NCBI RefSeq assembly: GCF_020379485.1
Contig: NC_063450.1
Span: 47,458,681 to 47,522,680, forward strand
Source: Brassica napus
Lineage: Eukaryota; Streptophyta; Magnoliopsida; Brassicales; Brassicaceae
DNA: 64,000 bases
Direction: 5' to 3'
The notes under the pieces are model-generated. The model was not told the origin of the DNA and ran no database searches. It worked only from the letters and a program-made list of their open reading frames with translations. Position 1 is the stretch's first letter. Each line of letters starts with the position of its first letter. Shown in pieces: positions 27,613 to 39,901 of this stretch. The position numbers were made by a program, and so were the translations under genes.

Positions 27613-28538
27613 TGATATCACAGTTAAATCAAAAGAAAATTATCTACATGTTTTATGTATAGTTAAACTAAAAGGTGAAAATAAGCCCGGTGGTTTACTT
27701 AAGAAAAAGAAATAAAGAGAAGCACTTAGAAATTGTGGACGAACGATATGTGTCACAATGCCACACGGCTAAAGAGTTGCAGTCTTGATCATTGGGATTT
27801 TTGGATCCTTTGCTAATTATGTGAAAATGCTTACTGCATTTGCAGCCAACTAACCAGATACAAAATATATACGTACGATTACGTGTTCTTGCTTTTACAT
27901 AATTCTTCGGGTTCTGTTTTAAATGTCGGGCACTTATTCGGTAACGAAGAAAGAACAAAACTGGTTATATCTAGAGACCCGTATTACGATATATATTAAT
28001 ATATGTGTGTGTGTCGGTTGTATATATATTTTTTAGGCACATGATTTGGTGATGCTTCACGTAAAAGCAGGCTATCATATATGTATTTTTGTCACACGTC
28101 ATCTATGTTCGCTTCACAGATATGGGAGACCAATACCTCCGTACAAAAGATAAAATCACATGGAGATTATAGATATCCTTCCCGTACACCCCTCGACAAT
28201 TTTTATACCGCTTGATTGACCATATTAACCAGTCTCGTACACAATTCACGGACCATGAGATCTACTTAATTACTTAGGCACAAAACCTAATTTCAGCATA
28301 AAATTTGAAGAAAGTCCTATTCGCTCATAAGTGTTACTCAAAGTTTTCGCAATAACCATAAAAGTACTGGATGTGTGAGTAAGATATCTTATGAAATTAT
28401 TCTATTTTCACCTAGATTGTTTTAGCTTGATCTATCTATGTTTTCCGATGGTTGTGATTAATTTATCTCGTGAATTAGAAGAAAAAAATGTGTGAAATTT
28501 TTGGTAGATTAAAAACAACCTATTTGATTAAATTAAGC
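27613..28538. other. Intergenic between Helitron and LTR element
   Basis: No gene recognised; an 87-codon minus-strand frame at 27695-27958 has no recognisable domain. Confidence 0.3.
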
Positions 28539-28543
28539 TTGGT

Positions 28544-28863
28544 TGTTGTGAACGAAGGGTTTGACACTGAATATTTTCGTGTGTCTCTGTATCTTATTAC
28601 TCAATCAAAGTGTTCCCTTATATAAGGGTTACAAGGAATAGGAAAAAAGGAAATTATCCAAAACCTAATACAACATGAAATAGGAAAAGATCTAAAACAG
28701 ATAAATGGAAAACATCTAGATCTAAGGTCGGCCAAAGGATAGGCCGACTCTCTCTCCTCTTGGACACGGCTGTGGTTGGGCCTGGTCGTGGCTGGGCCTG
28801 GTCATGGCCTGAGAAGCCATCTCTTCTTGTCTTGGTTAATGGCAATCCACAATGCTCATAACA
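28544..28863 (-). repeat. 3' LTR (left)
   Basis: 320-bp LTR, the downstream copy given the minus orientation. Paired with 34676-35015; about a dozen substitutions separate the two by eye, and this copy lacks a 21-bp insertion present in the other. Confidence 0.85.
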
Positions 28864-31800
28864 CTCCCCCTTGGATGCCATAACCATATGGATTTGTATC
28901 ATGCACGATGTTGCCTCATTAAAACCTTTCTAGGAAAACCAAAAACCCAAGGTGGGAAAAATGGAAACCGTAGACAGGAAAAAGAGTACAACACATGACA
29001 CTCCCCCTGATGAAGGCATCACTGAAGATCCTTCAACTGGCGCATATAGGATTTGTAGTACGCTTAATGTTGCCTCATTAAAACCTTATCAGGAAAACCC
29101 AGTGGGACAAAACCATGATGAAGGAAAAAGAGTACAACACGCACTACTCCCCCTGATGTGAACCTCGGTGTAGGTTCTACATACTACGCATCTTGATGCG
29201 TGATCTATCCTGTCTGTGTAGGAAGGGAGTAATCGGCCAGTTTCATTGCTGCACCGTAATTAAGACCACTTAGACCTCTTAGGTCGTTTCTCATGTCCTT
29301 TGACATTGAGTGTCCCGTTTGAAGAAAGTGTGCTAAGCAATGTGAACCACATTGTCCTCGGGAATCACATGTTGGTCTTTGCAAAAACGTATTTGCATCT
29401 GTCCATAGTCTAGACGTGACTGTCTACTTATCAAACTCCTTTACTTAGGTCGGACAGACCAAGTACTTACGGACAGCATACTAAATATGGTTTATCATTC
29501 GACCATGTTTCAATCTGGTCGATCTATGTCCAGGTCATAGACCTTGTCTATACATGTTCACTACTTGTTTCATGAGTGTTCATGATCAATCATTGCTATG
29601 GCTCTTAGGCCGAACACACTCATGGATGTGGACATTGATTCCTTTGCCTTAGGTAATGCCATATGATGGCGTCTCATGACCTTTAGTTGTTGTGGATCAT
29701 ATCACACGCTTAATATATATTGTTAGATCATGGATCTTGACTCCACGGGCTTACAATACTTTTGGTATCCGACCGGGAAGGGTAGATCAAATATCTCCTA
29801 TTATCCTCACGACAAAGTCTTGTGTAGGTTACACAGCAGCTGTAAACTATTCTGCTATCCTGGATCCTTAAGGGATCTGATGTCGGATTACAACCTGTTG
29901 GTTGATCTCTTATACTAGCCGTGATCAAAGGATATGAGTCGGACATCCTTGGTAGAAGGAGCCGGATGCTTATAGCCTGAGGGCTGGACGCTTTTGGTCA
30001 GAGAGCCGGATGCTCTTAGCTGGTGTGCTGGACGTTTTTAGCCAGACACCCACATAGATTTCATTCTATATCTACTAACCTCTTTTAGGTTTAGTATAAT
30101 CACAAGGAATTTCAAATATATGGACTGTATTGGATTGTCTTTTATACAACTCCAAGATCAATGATCATGCGTGATCAATTTCTTTTACATACTATATGCA
30201 GCTGCTTTATGTTTCAGTCCATGAATCAGCTTAGGAACAAAGCTGTTCTCTTATCTTATCTTATCCAGTGATCCATATGCTGCTTACTACATTTAGTGTA
30301 TCTATTTTCTTTCTTATGACCAGACTTGGTTTAATATCGAAAATCTGTAGCAGCAATCACCACATAGGAGTTCATCTCCTTATAATCTGTTCTTTTGATC
30401 TCTGTGAGTACCTTGTGTAAACAAGCTATGATCTAATTATGTTAATATGAAGACATATACACTCTAGGCCACGTGATCATGTGTCCTCTCTCACGGTTTC
30501 TTTATCTCACAAGATCCATCTATTTCACTGGTTTATCAGATGGCGTTTCTGTATATGTACATGGCCAATACGCTCATCTCTTTTTAGATACTTTGAACCT
30601 CTACGTTTATCTTTCTATTCTTTATAATCTTTATGATTCTATGATTGTATGATGAGTACTCATTCGTGGGTACATGATCCTCGCTTATGTTCAAGTGCTA
30701 TTCTCTTATGTATCTTTATACAAATGTGTGTGTCGACACTTTCATGTGATTACACTATGTTCCAGACATGATCTGATCATTTTGAGATTTCATTATCCAG
30801 GACCTTTGTTACCTAGCAGTTTGGCGTCCCAAGACTACTTGGTTTGGTACCTTAGATGTGTAGCTGGCCAGCCTTTATCTCTATGTCTGGTATGGTTTCT
30901 CTCATCATGACTTCGGATCTGTCTATGCACCTTTTCTTTCTATCCGAGTTTCTTTACTCTTATGGAACACTTGGTCTATCTTGCATAGACTCTATAGCAA
31001 CTTGATTATGTCTCTTCTAGGACTTTAAATTTCGTTTGGTGCTAAGCTGGTTAGTCATTCTTTTTCGGGTCAGTGTCTGGCATTTCGATTAGCTTCTCAA
31101 TTGGCTATCTTTATATTATCTTTCTTTGGACGTCTTATATCATATTGTATAGTCCGAGGATCTTACCAAGACAATGATGGTTAAAACCATTCTTATCATT
31201 CATTTACTCTTTCTTTATCCAGCTTATAATCTTTCTCCTTTAATGTTTGGATAGTCGGATCCATTTGATCATGCAATCCGTACTTGGCCACTATTTTAAT
31301 CACCCATGTTTTGACTCAAGCTTTCTTTGAATTCGTGGGAGAAAGTATTACTCCTATCCAACATATATTCCCAATCCTCTTCTGAGGTTCCATCTTAGAC
31401 GGCACATATATGTATGTGGTGGTTTTATCTCAGAATCTCTTAAGATGGTTTGTCTGGTTTTAATGACCCGTATTCATTCTTTAGATGGGAATATCTATGC
31501 TTACTTATATGGCCTGACGCTTATTATCACTTTGTACATGTATATTCATAATGTCCCCAAGCATATAGGTAATGGCCGAACCTTTTATAGGTAATGGTCT
31601 GTCCAGCCGGTTATGGCCTTTGCGGCCAGACCGTTGTCTCTCATTGTCTCTTCGGCTTCTTTGACCGAGTCATGGACTGTGTGCGGACAAGCCTGCACTA
31701 TTCAGACAAGTCACGGCCAAGTCATGGCCAAGTCGTTTATAGGTGATGGCCTCTGTTTGTATCATGGCCTCTCTTTGGCCGGGTAATGGCCCTTTATGGT

Positions 31801-34675
31801 CTAGTAATGGCCGAGCCATATATCATGGTGTTTAGACCATAGTACACGAACTTGTAGTATTGATCATGGGTTTATCCTCTCTCCCCCTCATGACCATACT
31901 ATAAGGTCGTGGTGCTTTGGGATAATTAAGCCTAATGAGTTTCCCTATGTGTACATGTTTCACAACGTGAGATCTTTACGGGATAACTCTGTGCCTTTTC
32001 AATATTAATCTTTTGCATCAAGTTCTATACTAGGATGGCTAATCCTATCATGCCATATAGTGTAAAATTTCGTGGTGTTTCTCAATATGATCACCACATC
32101 TCTTGCCTCTTATCATACTGATCCTTAGCATAGTATAAATCAGTAGAGATCATCGGTATAGTCTCGACCACTTTCTTTCAAAGGTCTTAGGCGTTTTATT
32201 CTTAAAGATCTGAAGGAACTTTGTTACCATTCTTGCCCATTGTTTCTTAGTTGGAAACCATTCATTATAACTTCAATGGACCACATTTCTTTGGGTGTAT
32301 ATAATGCCTTATAGGCAAATGCCTTAGCCATAGTTTCCTACTAGGCTTTCTATACCATTCATGATTTCTTACTTGGTTTTATGCCCTTTAGGCAACTCTT
32401 TAAAACATTCATATGTTTAAGTAAGATCAGGCAAGATTTAATAAACTTAAAACCAATTCCATATAAATCGTGAATGATCCTTAGGTTAAAGTAAACATGA
32501 ATGCAATCATAAAGCAATAAGACTAGTCGTATCGAAATTTGGTCCTTTTGAAAATCAGATCAGTATAAGTGGCGAAGCCTTTTATTCTATACTGTTGTTA
32601 CAGTATGACTTTCGACACATGGAATGTGGAATAAGACTTCTCTAGTAACTCTTCCTTGGTTACTACTTCACCACAAAGTCTCAGCATCGAGACTGTCTTA
32701 AACAAGACTGAGTTGTACTCATCCATGACTTTGTAATCCAAGAATCTTTGATTCTTCTAGTCATTTCTAGCCTTTGGAAGCAACACCGTTTTCTGGTGGT
32801 AATTTCTATGTTGTAAAGCATCCCCAAAGTCTAGTGGATTTTCATAGTGATGTACTGATCTTTTAGACCTTCAATGAGATGATGGAATACTGTACCAATT
32901 CATTCTCATTGTTGTCCTTGGTGATTGTATCACCAAGTCCCTTTTCGATATCTGAGTCACATTGTCATTTTAAAATTTAGGTTCACAATGTGGTCATGTA
33001 GCCGCATGATATTTAACAAGCTCGGCCACAAACAAGTCTTACGCATCTATGAAAACAATCGATCATGGTGTGAGTCAGGTCACACGGCCATGTCTTGTGA
33101 TACAACGATCTTAAAGATCGGTTCATGAGATATACAAACAAGGTCGCATGATCATTCAGATATGATGTCTCTTTAGACCATACGGTCATACATTGTGATG
33201 CCTTAAGCTTCACGGTATTTATGTGATACAACAATCCTAAGGATTGGATCATTATGCAATCCGGTTTCTATAACCATCCGGATGCTTGGCCACATGGCTA
33301 CATAGATATGCACTAAGCCAAAAGGCTTCAAGGGTACAAGGCCCCGTGTGTGTGCAATGCATTAGACCTTACGGTCGTCCAATATGATTCATGACAAAAC
33401 ACAATGCCACACAATACATATCAAGTTTACCAATTTCAAGGTTGGTAAGGTTTCAACTAGATTTTAGAATCAATCAATCTAGCAACCTAACTCTCATTCA
33501 AAAACCATTTTTAAACTTTCAATCTGTTAAAACTTTTATTAGATTTAAGATTTCAAAACCTTTAGGAAATCAAAAGGAGATTTAGGATCTTAAAAATTTC
33601 AAGTAGCCGATTAAGGGTTTCAAGGCCTTAAGGATTTCGAATTTAGAGATTTAGATCTATCAATCAATCTATCAAACAATCCAAATATCTCAGATCATCA
33701 ATCAATAAATTAATTTAGAAACCTCAATGATCAATAGATCAGATGAAGTCAAAACCGATTTTAGGGTTTTAGGGTTTCTAGGATTACGATTCCAAATTTA
33801 GGGTTTCTTTAATTCAAATCAGAAACAATCAAACAATCAAACATGTTCTAGGGAATCGATTTTAATATAGTGATTTATGAGATGATCAATTCTAGGTTAT
33901 ATCAATTTAGGGTTTCATCAAGAACAAAAGGAGTCCATAATCATGGATTAGGATTTTAGGGTTTGTTCTTTCTAGGTTCTCAGATCACGGTATACCTCTG
34001 TTTGAAGGGTTGAACCGGACCACCAAGAGAGCTGATGAACCTCTATCCTTCACGCGGACGGACGCTGGCTCCTATCGGATCACGAGCTGTTTCCTTTGCG
34101 AATGCAAGCTGATCTGGATTGTGAGCTGTCTCACTTGAAACGTGGGCTGGCCTTGTTTTGAACGGGGAGCTGAGGACGTCTGGGATCAGGAACACCTTAG
34201 GGCTGGATCTGATCAGATGTATGTAAGCCATAACTCAAGCAAGAACAAGTTAGGGTTCTTCGCACTAACTCCTCTTCAGCTCATGAAACAATTAAACAAA
34301 GAGTATTAGATTACATGAAACACCATATTCTAAACAAGGTATCATCAAATAACTGAGGTATGATAAACTTATCTTGCAACATGATTTGAAATTGGCTAGA
34401 AAATCTTGTTGGTTCGGATTAGAGTTCCAAAGAACTAAGTCGGCGCCGTCTGTTGTTTCTGCGAGTGTGGGCGCGTCTGAGATCGGATTGACGAACGGTT
34501 TTCTCAGATAGATTCTTCTCGTCCAGAGCTTCAATTTGATATGTGGCTCGTCTTTTGGTTCCTCGGGGTTGGAGAGATAGATCGATTTGAAGTTTTGCCT
34601 GATTTAGGGTTTATGTGTGACGGATTTTAGGTTAGGGTTTTGTCTCAGGGTCTAGAGACTATCGTGCTGATAACG
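28864..34675 (-). other. Interior of the LTR element
   Basis: 5.8 kb without recognisable protein domains. The left end has a repeated block containing TTGCCTCATTAAAACCTT twice (near 28911 and 29070). A middle part (about 31560-31850) is rich in short GGCCGAG / ATGGCC motifs. The right 700 bp on the minus strand looks like a transcribed leader rich in AACCCTAA. Confidence 0.6.
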
Positions 34676-35015
34676 TGTTGTGAACGAAGGGTTTGAGACC
34701 GAATATTTTCGTGTGTCTCTGTATCTTATTACTCAATCAAAGTGTTCCCTATATAGGGGTTACAAGGAATAGAAAAAAAAGAAATTATCCAAAATCTAAT
34801 ACAACATGAAATAGGAAAAGATCTAAAACAGATAAATGGAAAACATCTAGATCTAAGGTCGGCCAAAAGATTGGCCGACTCTCTCTCCTCAGCCGCCGAC
34901 TCTCTCTCCTCTTGGACACGGCTGTGGTTGGACCTGGTCGTGGCTGGACCTGGTCGTGGCCTGAGAAGCCATCTCTTCTTGTCTTGGTTAATGGCAATCC
35001 ACAATGTTCATAACA
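34676..35015 (-). repeat. 5' LTR (right)
   Basis: 340-bp LTR. It differs from the left LTR by scattered substitutions and a 21-bp duplication-like insertion near 34890 that repeats CGACTCTCTCTCCTC. Confidence 0.85.
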
Positions 35016-35312
35016 TTGGTGATTTTTTTTTCCTTTTTTCTTTTCCATGGTGATTATTAATATGCTATCATTTATTAACATTCGTGCACTCCATAAAAAG
35101 TTGTTTCTTTGTAGTTGAAATCCGCCGTAGTTAGTTATGCATAATCAATTAATGTTGAAAAATACCGTAAAATAGTATTAAAACACTTTATTATTTCAAA
35201 AATAACACACACAAAAACATCCCAAATGCCATTAAATAAAAGTTAAGCATACATTTTTATTTTATATTTGGATTTGAGGTTATTTATTACAGTTTAGAAT
35301 CTAATACTCATT

Positions 35313-35694
35313 GGGGTTATTGGTTGTTGTATTTTAATGGATTTGAAGATCTAAAGTAAATTTAGTGTTATTGGTTCTATGATTTTCAAATCTGTATTAA
35401 AATCATGTGTTATTGGTTTAATGATTCATAAATTATATATCAAATCAAATGTTATTCAATCGTACGGATTTACTAATAAATTTGATTTTATAATGGATTT
35501 GAATGGATTTTTTTTGGATTTGAATGGATTTTTTTTGGATTTTTTTGTTAAAAATACAAAGACTCAAATCCGAGGAAAAACCTCCGGATTTGTAAATACT
35601 AATCCGAAAAAATTAAAAATCTATATATTTTACTTCGATTTATAAATACTACATGGATTTCTAAATCAATCAAAATATATAAACCAATAACACC
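35313..35694. mobile_element. MITE with GTTATTGGTT ends
   Basis: Inverted ends: left GGGGTTATTGGTTG, right (reverse-complemented) AGGTGTTATTGGTTTATA. Subterminal copies of GTTATTGGTT recur inside the left half. About 380 bp, AT-rich, non-coding. The duplication size is not clear, so the superfamily is left open. Confidence 0.6.
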
Positions 35695-36833
35695 TACTTA
35701 GAGAGCGAGGTTAGGATAAGGGTTTAAAGATTGGAGTAATTTAGTCATTTTATCTTTCAGTTAATTAGTGTTTATTTATTTATTTTTCTTCTTATGTGCT
35801 AATTTTGTCATAATGTTTTTATGCTATCTATCGTTTGCCCATTAATCTTTACAAGAAAAAAGAATTTTGTGCCCAATTTTTTTGGATTGAGCACTTTGGA
35901 TAGTTGACTTTCTCTCTTAAATGAATAGCGAATTTAGAGCTATACATGTACTTGTTATATTTGTTTGTATTCTAGCTCTAAGGATCTTCTGAAATTTCTT
36001 TTTGTCATCAGTTTTCAATTTTGAGCTTAAGTCCAATTTTGAACATTTCTCCTTTGGGCCCAACATAAATTCCTGGAAATATTTTAAGATATCATTTAAA
36101 AATAATCTATCAGGCCCATGTGAGGACAACTAGTACTTATACATTGTATTATATTTAATTTTGGTTATATGATGCCCTAGCCTATTATGCCAAATTGCCA
36201 ACACTATAAAGAAAATGATTAGAGATGATAGTTCAATATTCTTATTTGTTTCGTTGTTGCTACCAATCTACCATCAACATAATGCGATATGTAGTATATA
36301 TTTGGCTTGGAATATATATCTAAATCCAAAGAATGGATCTAAATCCAAAGAATGGAATTGAAACACATTTGAATTGGAAAATTTTAAACCAAACTCGATC
36401 TGAGATAAATTAGTATTCAATATGTGAAGAATCAATATAGAATCCGAACTAAACTGAGCATAATGAGTTACTAAAAGTCTAAAACTACATAAGATATAAG
36501 GATAAACAATATAAATATATATCCAAAGTAATACTAGTATATATTATAAACTTAAATGTATTGAGATAATTCGAGTATTTTTTTTTAAATTTAGATAATT
36601 ATATTGATCAATCAATCGCATTCAGGTAAAATTAATTAATGTGGACCGGATCCGACGGGAACTTAGGTCGAACCGAACCAGCTTAACACCAAAAACAAAA
36701 CAAATTGGTTCTGTTTATAGTACCAAAATACTTGAAAAAAGACCTGAGTGCACAACCCTAGTTTTTTTTGGACAAAGCACAACCCTAGTTTATATAACGA
36801 AAACAAATATGTTAATTATGTTCGCATTTTTGT
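35695..36833. other. AT-rich intergenic, nothing recognised
   Basis: No gene or terminus recognised. A direct duplication of ATCTAAATCCAAAGAATGGA lies near 36320-36357. Confidence 0.3.
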
Positions 36834-36836
36834 TAA

Positions 36837-37104
36837 GGGTATGGTTGGTAATGATTCTAGTTTGAAAAAAATCTACAGAGATTTTAGGGTGACTTTTAGA
36901 TTTTATTACTGTAAAAAATTTATAGAAAGCACAAAAAAAAATAATGTGGATATTTGGTTCTACAAAGCATTTGTACAGTTGTAGATTATTTCAAAAGATA
37001 GATGTGATTTTAAAAAAATTATTAAATCTTAATTGTTGTAAATTTGGTGATGTAAAAATATACGGAGCTATAAAAAGCACCTACAACAACTACCAATCAC
37101 ACTC
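36837..37104. mobile_element. MITE with TAA duplication
   Basis: 268 bp with inverted ends GGGTATGGTTGGTAATGATT and, reverse-complemented, GAGTGTGATTGGTAGTTGTT, flanked by TAA at 36834-36836 and 37105-37107. A Harbinger/Tourist-type 3-bp duplication. Non-coding. Confidence 0.7.
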
Positions 37105-37227
37105 TAAGTATCATAAAAGGTGAAAATCTGGATGAGCAACCGAGTTATTAGTGAGTGATATGTCACCAAAACCAAAACCAAAAACAAAATTTAGCTAAGT
37201 TATTCTGATAAACCTTTTCAACTCATA

Positions 37228-38863
37228 TCTATTCTATTAAAAGGGAAGCAGTCTTGATAAATCTACTTATAAAAGTTGTTTGAACTTTTTCATTAAAAAT
37301 TTAATATGTTTTTTATATTGTTTTAACTAAATCAAAAATATATAATTTGTTACATTAGAATCTTTTTTTCAATTGATAGATTTTAGTCACATATATAGTG
37401 GGTCCCTTATTAACCTAGATCGACAACAACTCTCTTTTATGTTATAACTATATCATAATTAAGTTTCAAATTAATAACCTATCATAATTCATCACCCACA
37501 TATAAACAAAAAAATATGTTAACCTTACTACTCATAATCTTTGGAAAAACCATAGAACAACCACATGAACAAAAAGCATAGAATAATTATTGACCGTATT
37601 TTAATGAACTGGACGTTGTTCACTTATGATGGCACCCTATCATATGAATAAATATGTATTTCAATATATGCATGATTCATTAAGTATTTTCTTAAACGCT
37701 TCAACATATTTTTATGATATATTTTCTTGAACAATATTAGATCACACAAATTTCTTTTTATTATCTATATTATTAAAATATGATCATCCTAAAAAGTTAC
37801 TTACAAAAATATTGCACCTACTCATTAATTATATTATTATTTTTCTGTAACTATAAAATACTTTAAATAAACTCATTTTTTTCTCAATACTATTGAAACT
37901 GAATATAAGAACCACATTTATAATAGAGGGATACACTATGAATTTGGAAATGGGTCCCTTTCCATCTTATCATGTAATTTTTTGAGAATTTTTTGTAATG
38001 TAATTTTTAAAAAATCTTAGTGTCATTCGATATATTCAATTTTAAGTACTATTAAAAAGTATGCAAAAAGTTTAAATCAACATTTTTAAAAATGTCATAA
38101 GATTTATATAATATTTTATTGGATCAATCAGTATGATATGGCGGGTTAATGATGAGTTTTTACCAAGTTTTATCAAGTTTTTACATATTGAGTTTTAACT
38201 TAATCCAGATCGGATTATATATGGATTATCGGATTTATTAATTAGACCGCGGGTTTGGACCGGGTACAAAAACATTGCTAAAACTATTAAAAACCTACAA
38301 ATTCATACTATTAAAGAATCACAAATCAAAAAGTTTATTCACTTTTAAGTACTACCAAAAAGTATTGAAAAAGTTTGAATCAACATTTTAAAAAATATCA
38401 TCAAATTTATATAATATTTTATCGGGTCAACAGTATCAGATGGCGGGTTAATGATGAATTTTTTTTCCAGGTTTTATCATGTTTTTATATATTATGTTTT
38501 AACTTAGTATGATCAGATTATATACGTCACCAAAATTATCAATTCGACCGTGGGTTTGGATCAGGTACAAAAACATTGCTAAAACTATTAAAAACCTAAA
38601 AATAATCATATAACTAAATTAACCCAAAATCTGCAAAACAAATCTTATGTCTCACCAGTTCAACATATGTAACTCTTATAAAATTTACATAAAATATAAA
38701 GATGATGTTGTAACATAAGAGTGTGCATAATAATATACATCAAATCAGAACACTAATTCATATCCATTTTAATTAAACGAAAAATCTGTACTTCCACTAA
38801 TTCATATCAAATATTTTTATTAGCCAAAAAATCCGCGCTTCGAAAGCGCGGATCAAAATCTAG
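37228..38863 (+). mobile_element. Non-autonomous Helitron, well-preserved ends
   Basis: Starts TCTATTCTATTAAAAGGG after an A, and ends with perfect hairpin CCGCGCTTCGAAAGCGCGG, ATCAAAAT and CTAG before T. 1.64 kb, AT-rich, no coding frame. The 3' half holds a tandem duplication of about 301 bp. Both ends are canonical. Confidence 0.9.
38030..38600. repeat. Tandem duplication, unit about 301 bp, inside Helitron
   Basis: Segments containing GGCGGGTTAATGATGA, then AACATTGCTAAAACTATTAA occur twice (second landmark at 38271 and 38572). The copies differ by many substitutions, so the duplication predates much of the decay. Confidence 0.75.
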
Positions 38864-38865
38864 TA

Positions 38866-39083
38866 TCTAGTATTCTATTAAAACAGGAACATGACCTATT
38901 GATATAAGTGTGATCTACCTATTTTAATATAATTATTAAAACTTTTTATTAATTATTTAAGAAAAATATTGTACAAAGAAAAATAAAAATATGACTAAAA
39001 AACACAAATATAAAAATTTAATTCCTAATAAAAATGGAAAACAAAAAATATACTCGTCTTTTTAAGGGCATATCAGAATCTAG
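38866..39083 (+). mobile_element. Short Helitron-like remnant abutting the previous one
   Basis: Begins TCTAGTATTCTATTAAAACAG, a Helitron 5' start, only two bases after the T that follows the upstream element. A possible end CTAG before T lies at 39080-39083, without a clear GC hairpin, so the 3' limit is tentative. Confidence 0.5.
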
Positions 39084-39901
39084 TTTCTCGTAAAACAAAT
39101 GCAATTAAGAGTCCACCGAATAATTAGGATGGTATCTTATCCTAATAAGTCTAAGACTCCAAATATTGTGAATTTTTTACAGCTTATAATGTTTTTAACT
39201 GATATCGTAAAGCAATTTTACTATGTTCATATATTTCTACTCCCACCGATTTTATTTAAATTTCCTTTAAACCTCAGGATGTTGAAAAACCATTCAAAAC
39301 CTTGGCAATTCCCACGAAACGGTTTGAGAATGTATTAGAATTTAGAAGTGACATACTTACTGATCCCGTTACAAGAAACAAATGCTAGTAATTCTCCTCT
39401 CTTGAATTTTTTTTTATATTCGTTCGTTTGTATTTTACTATTTTACTTAGGATTTATAGAAAAATAAACAAAAATGTCATCACGGAATCATTGAGTTGTA
39501 CTTTACTTTTTTATCGCATCACCAAAAAAGGGTCAACTATTAAACTCTTTGATGGGACCCGCTTCTACAAGCCACAAAAGAGAAACACATGTCGGATTCC
39601 GACTCCTCAAAATCTCGTGTCCGAGATCTATTTACAGCCGCGGATTTCTTTTTGTGGTCCTCGAACTATCGTCGTGGCCCACATCTGCACCGTCTGATTC
39701 TTTTCGATAATAATTATAATAAAGCCAAACCAGTGACAAACAAAAAAAAAGCCAAATATTTGATGACAAAATAAAAAACAGTTCAACTCTCTCTCTATAT
39801 CCAAAATCATCAGTTCCTGCTTCGGACCGTCAGATACGGAGAAGGATGCTACGCATGACATCATCACACCTGGTTTTCATGGGTCCCGCTTTGTGGACAC
39901 A
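39084..39901. other. APRR2 downstream flank
   Basis: Includes the presumed 3' UTR of APRR2 next to 39902. No other gene recognised; several overlapping short frames at 39428-39867 on both strands show no conserved domain. Confidence 0.35.

Larger units (their letters stand above)
28544..35015 (-). mobile_element. LTR retrotransposon (probably Copia-derived), no visible gag-pol
   Basis: A 6.47-kb element with direct LTRs at 28544-28863 and 34676-35015, both beginning TGTTGTGAACGAAGG and ending TCATAACA, flanked by a perfect TTGGT duplication (28539-28543 and 35016-35020). A purine tract (AAGGGGGAG on the minus strand) adjoins the left LTR and CGTTATCAGCACGATAG adjoins the right LTR. That puts the polypurine tract and primer-binding side in minus orientation. 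The 5.8-kb interior has no long frame on either strand and no integrase or RT motif was recognised, so this is a decayed or non-autonomous member. Repeated CTCCCCCTGATG-type motifs near the left LTR resemble Copia 3' regions (inference). Confidence 0.85.
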
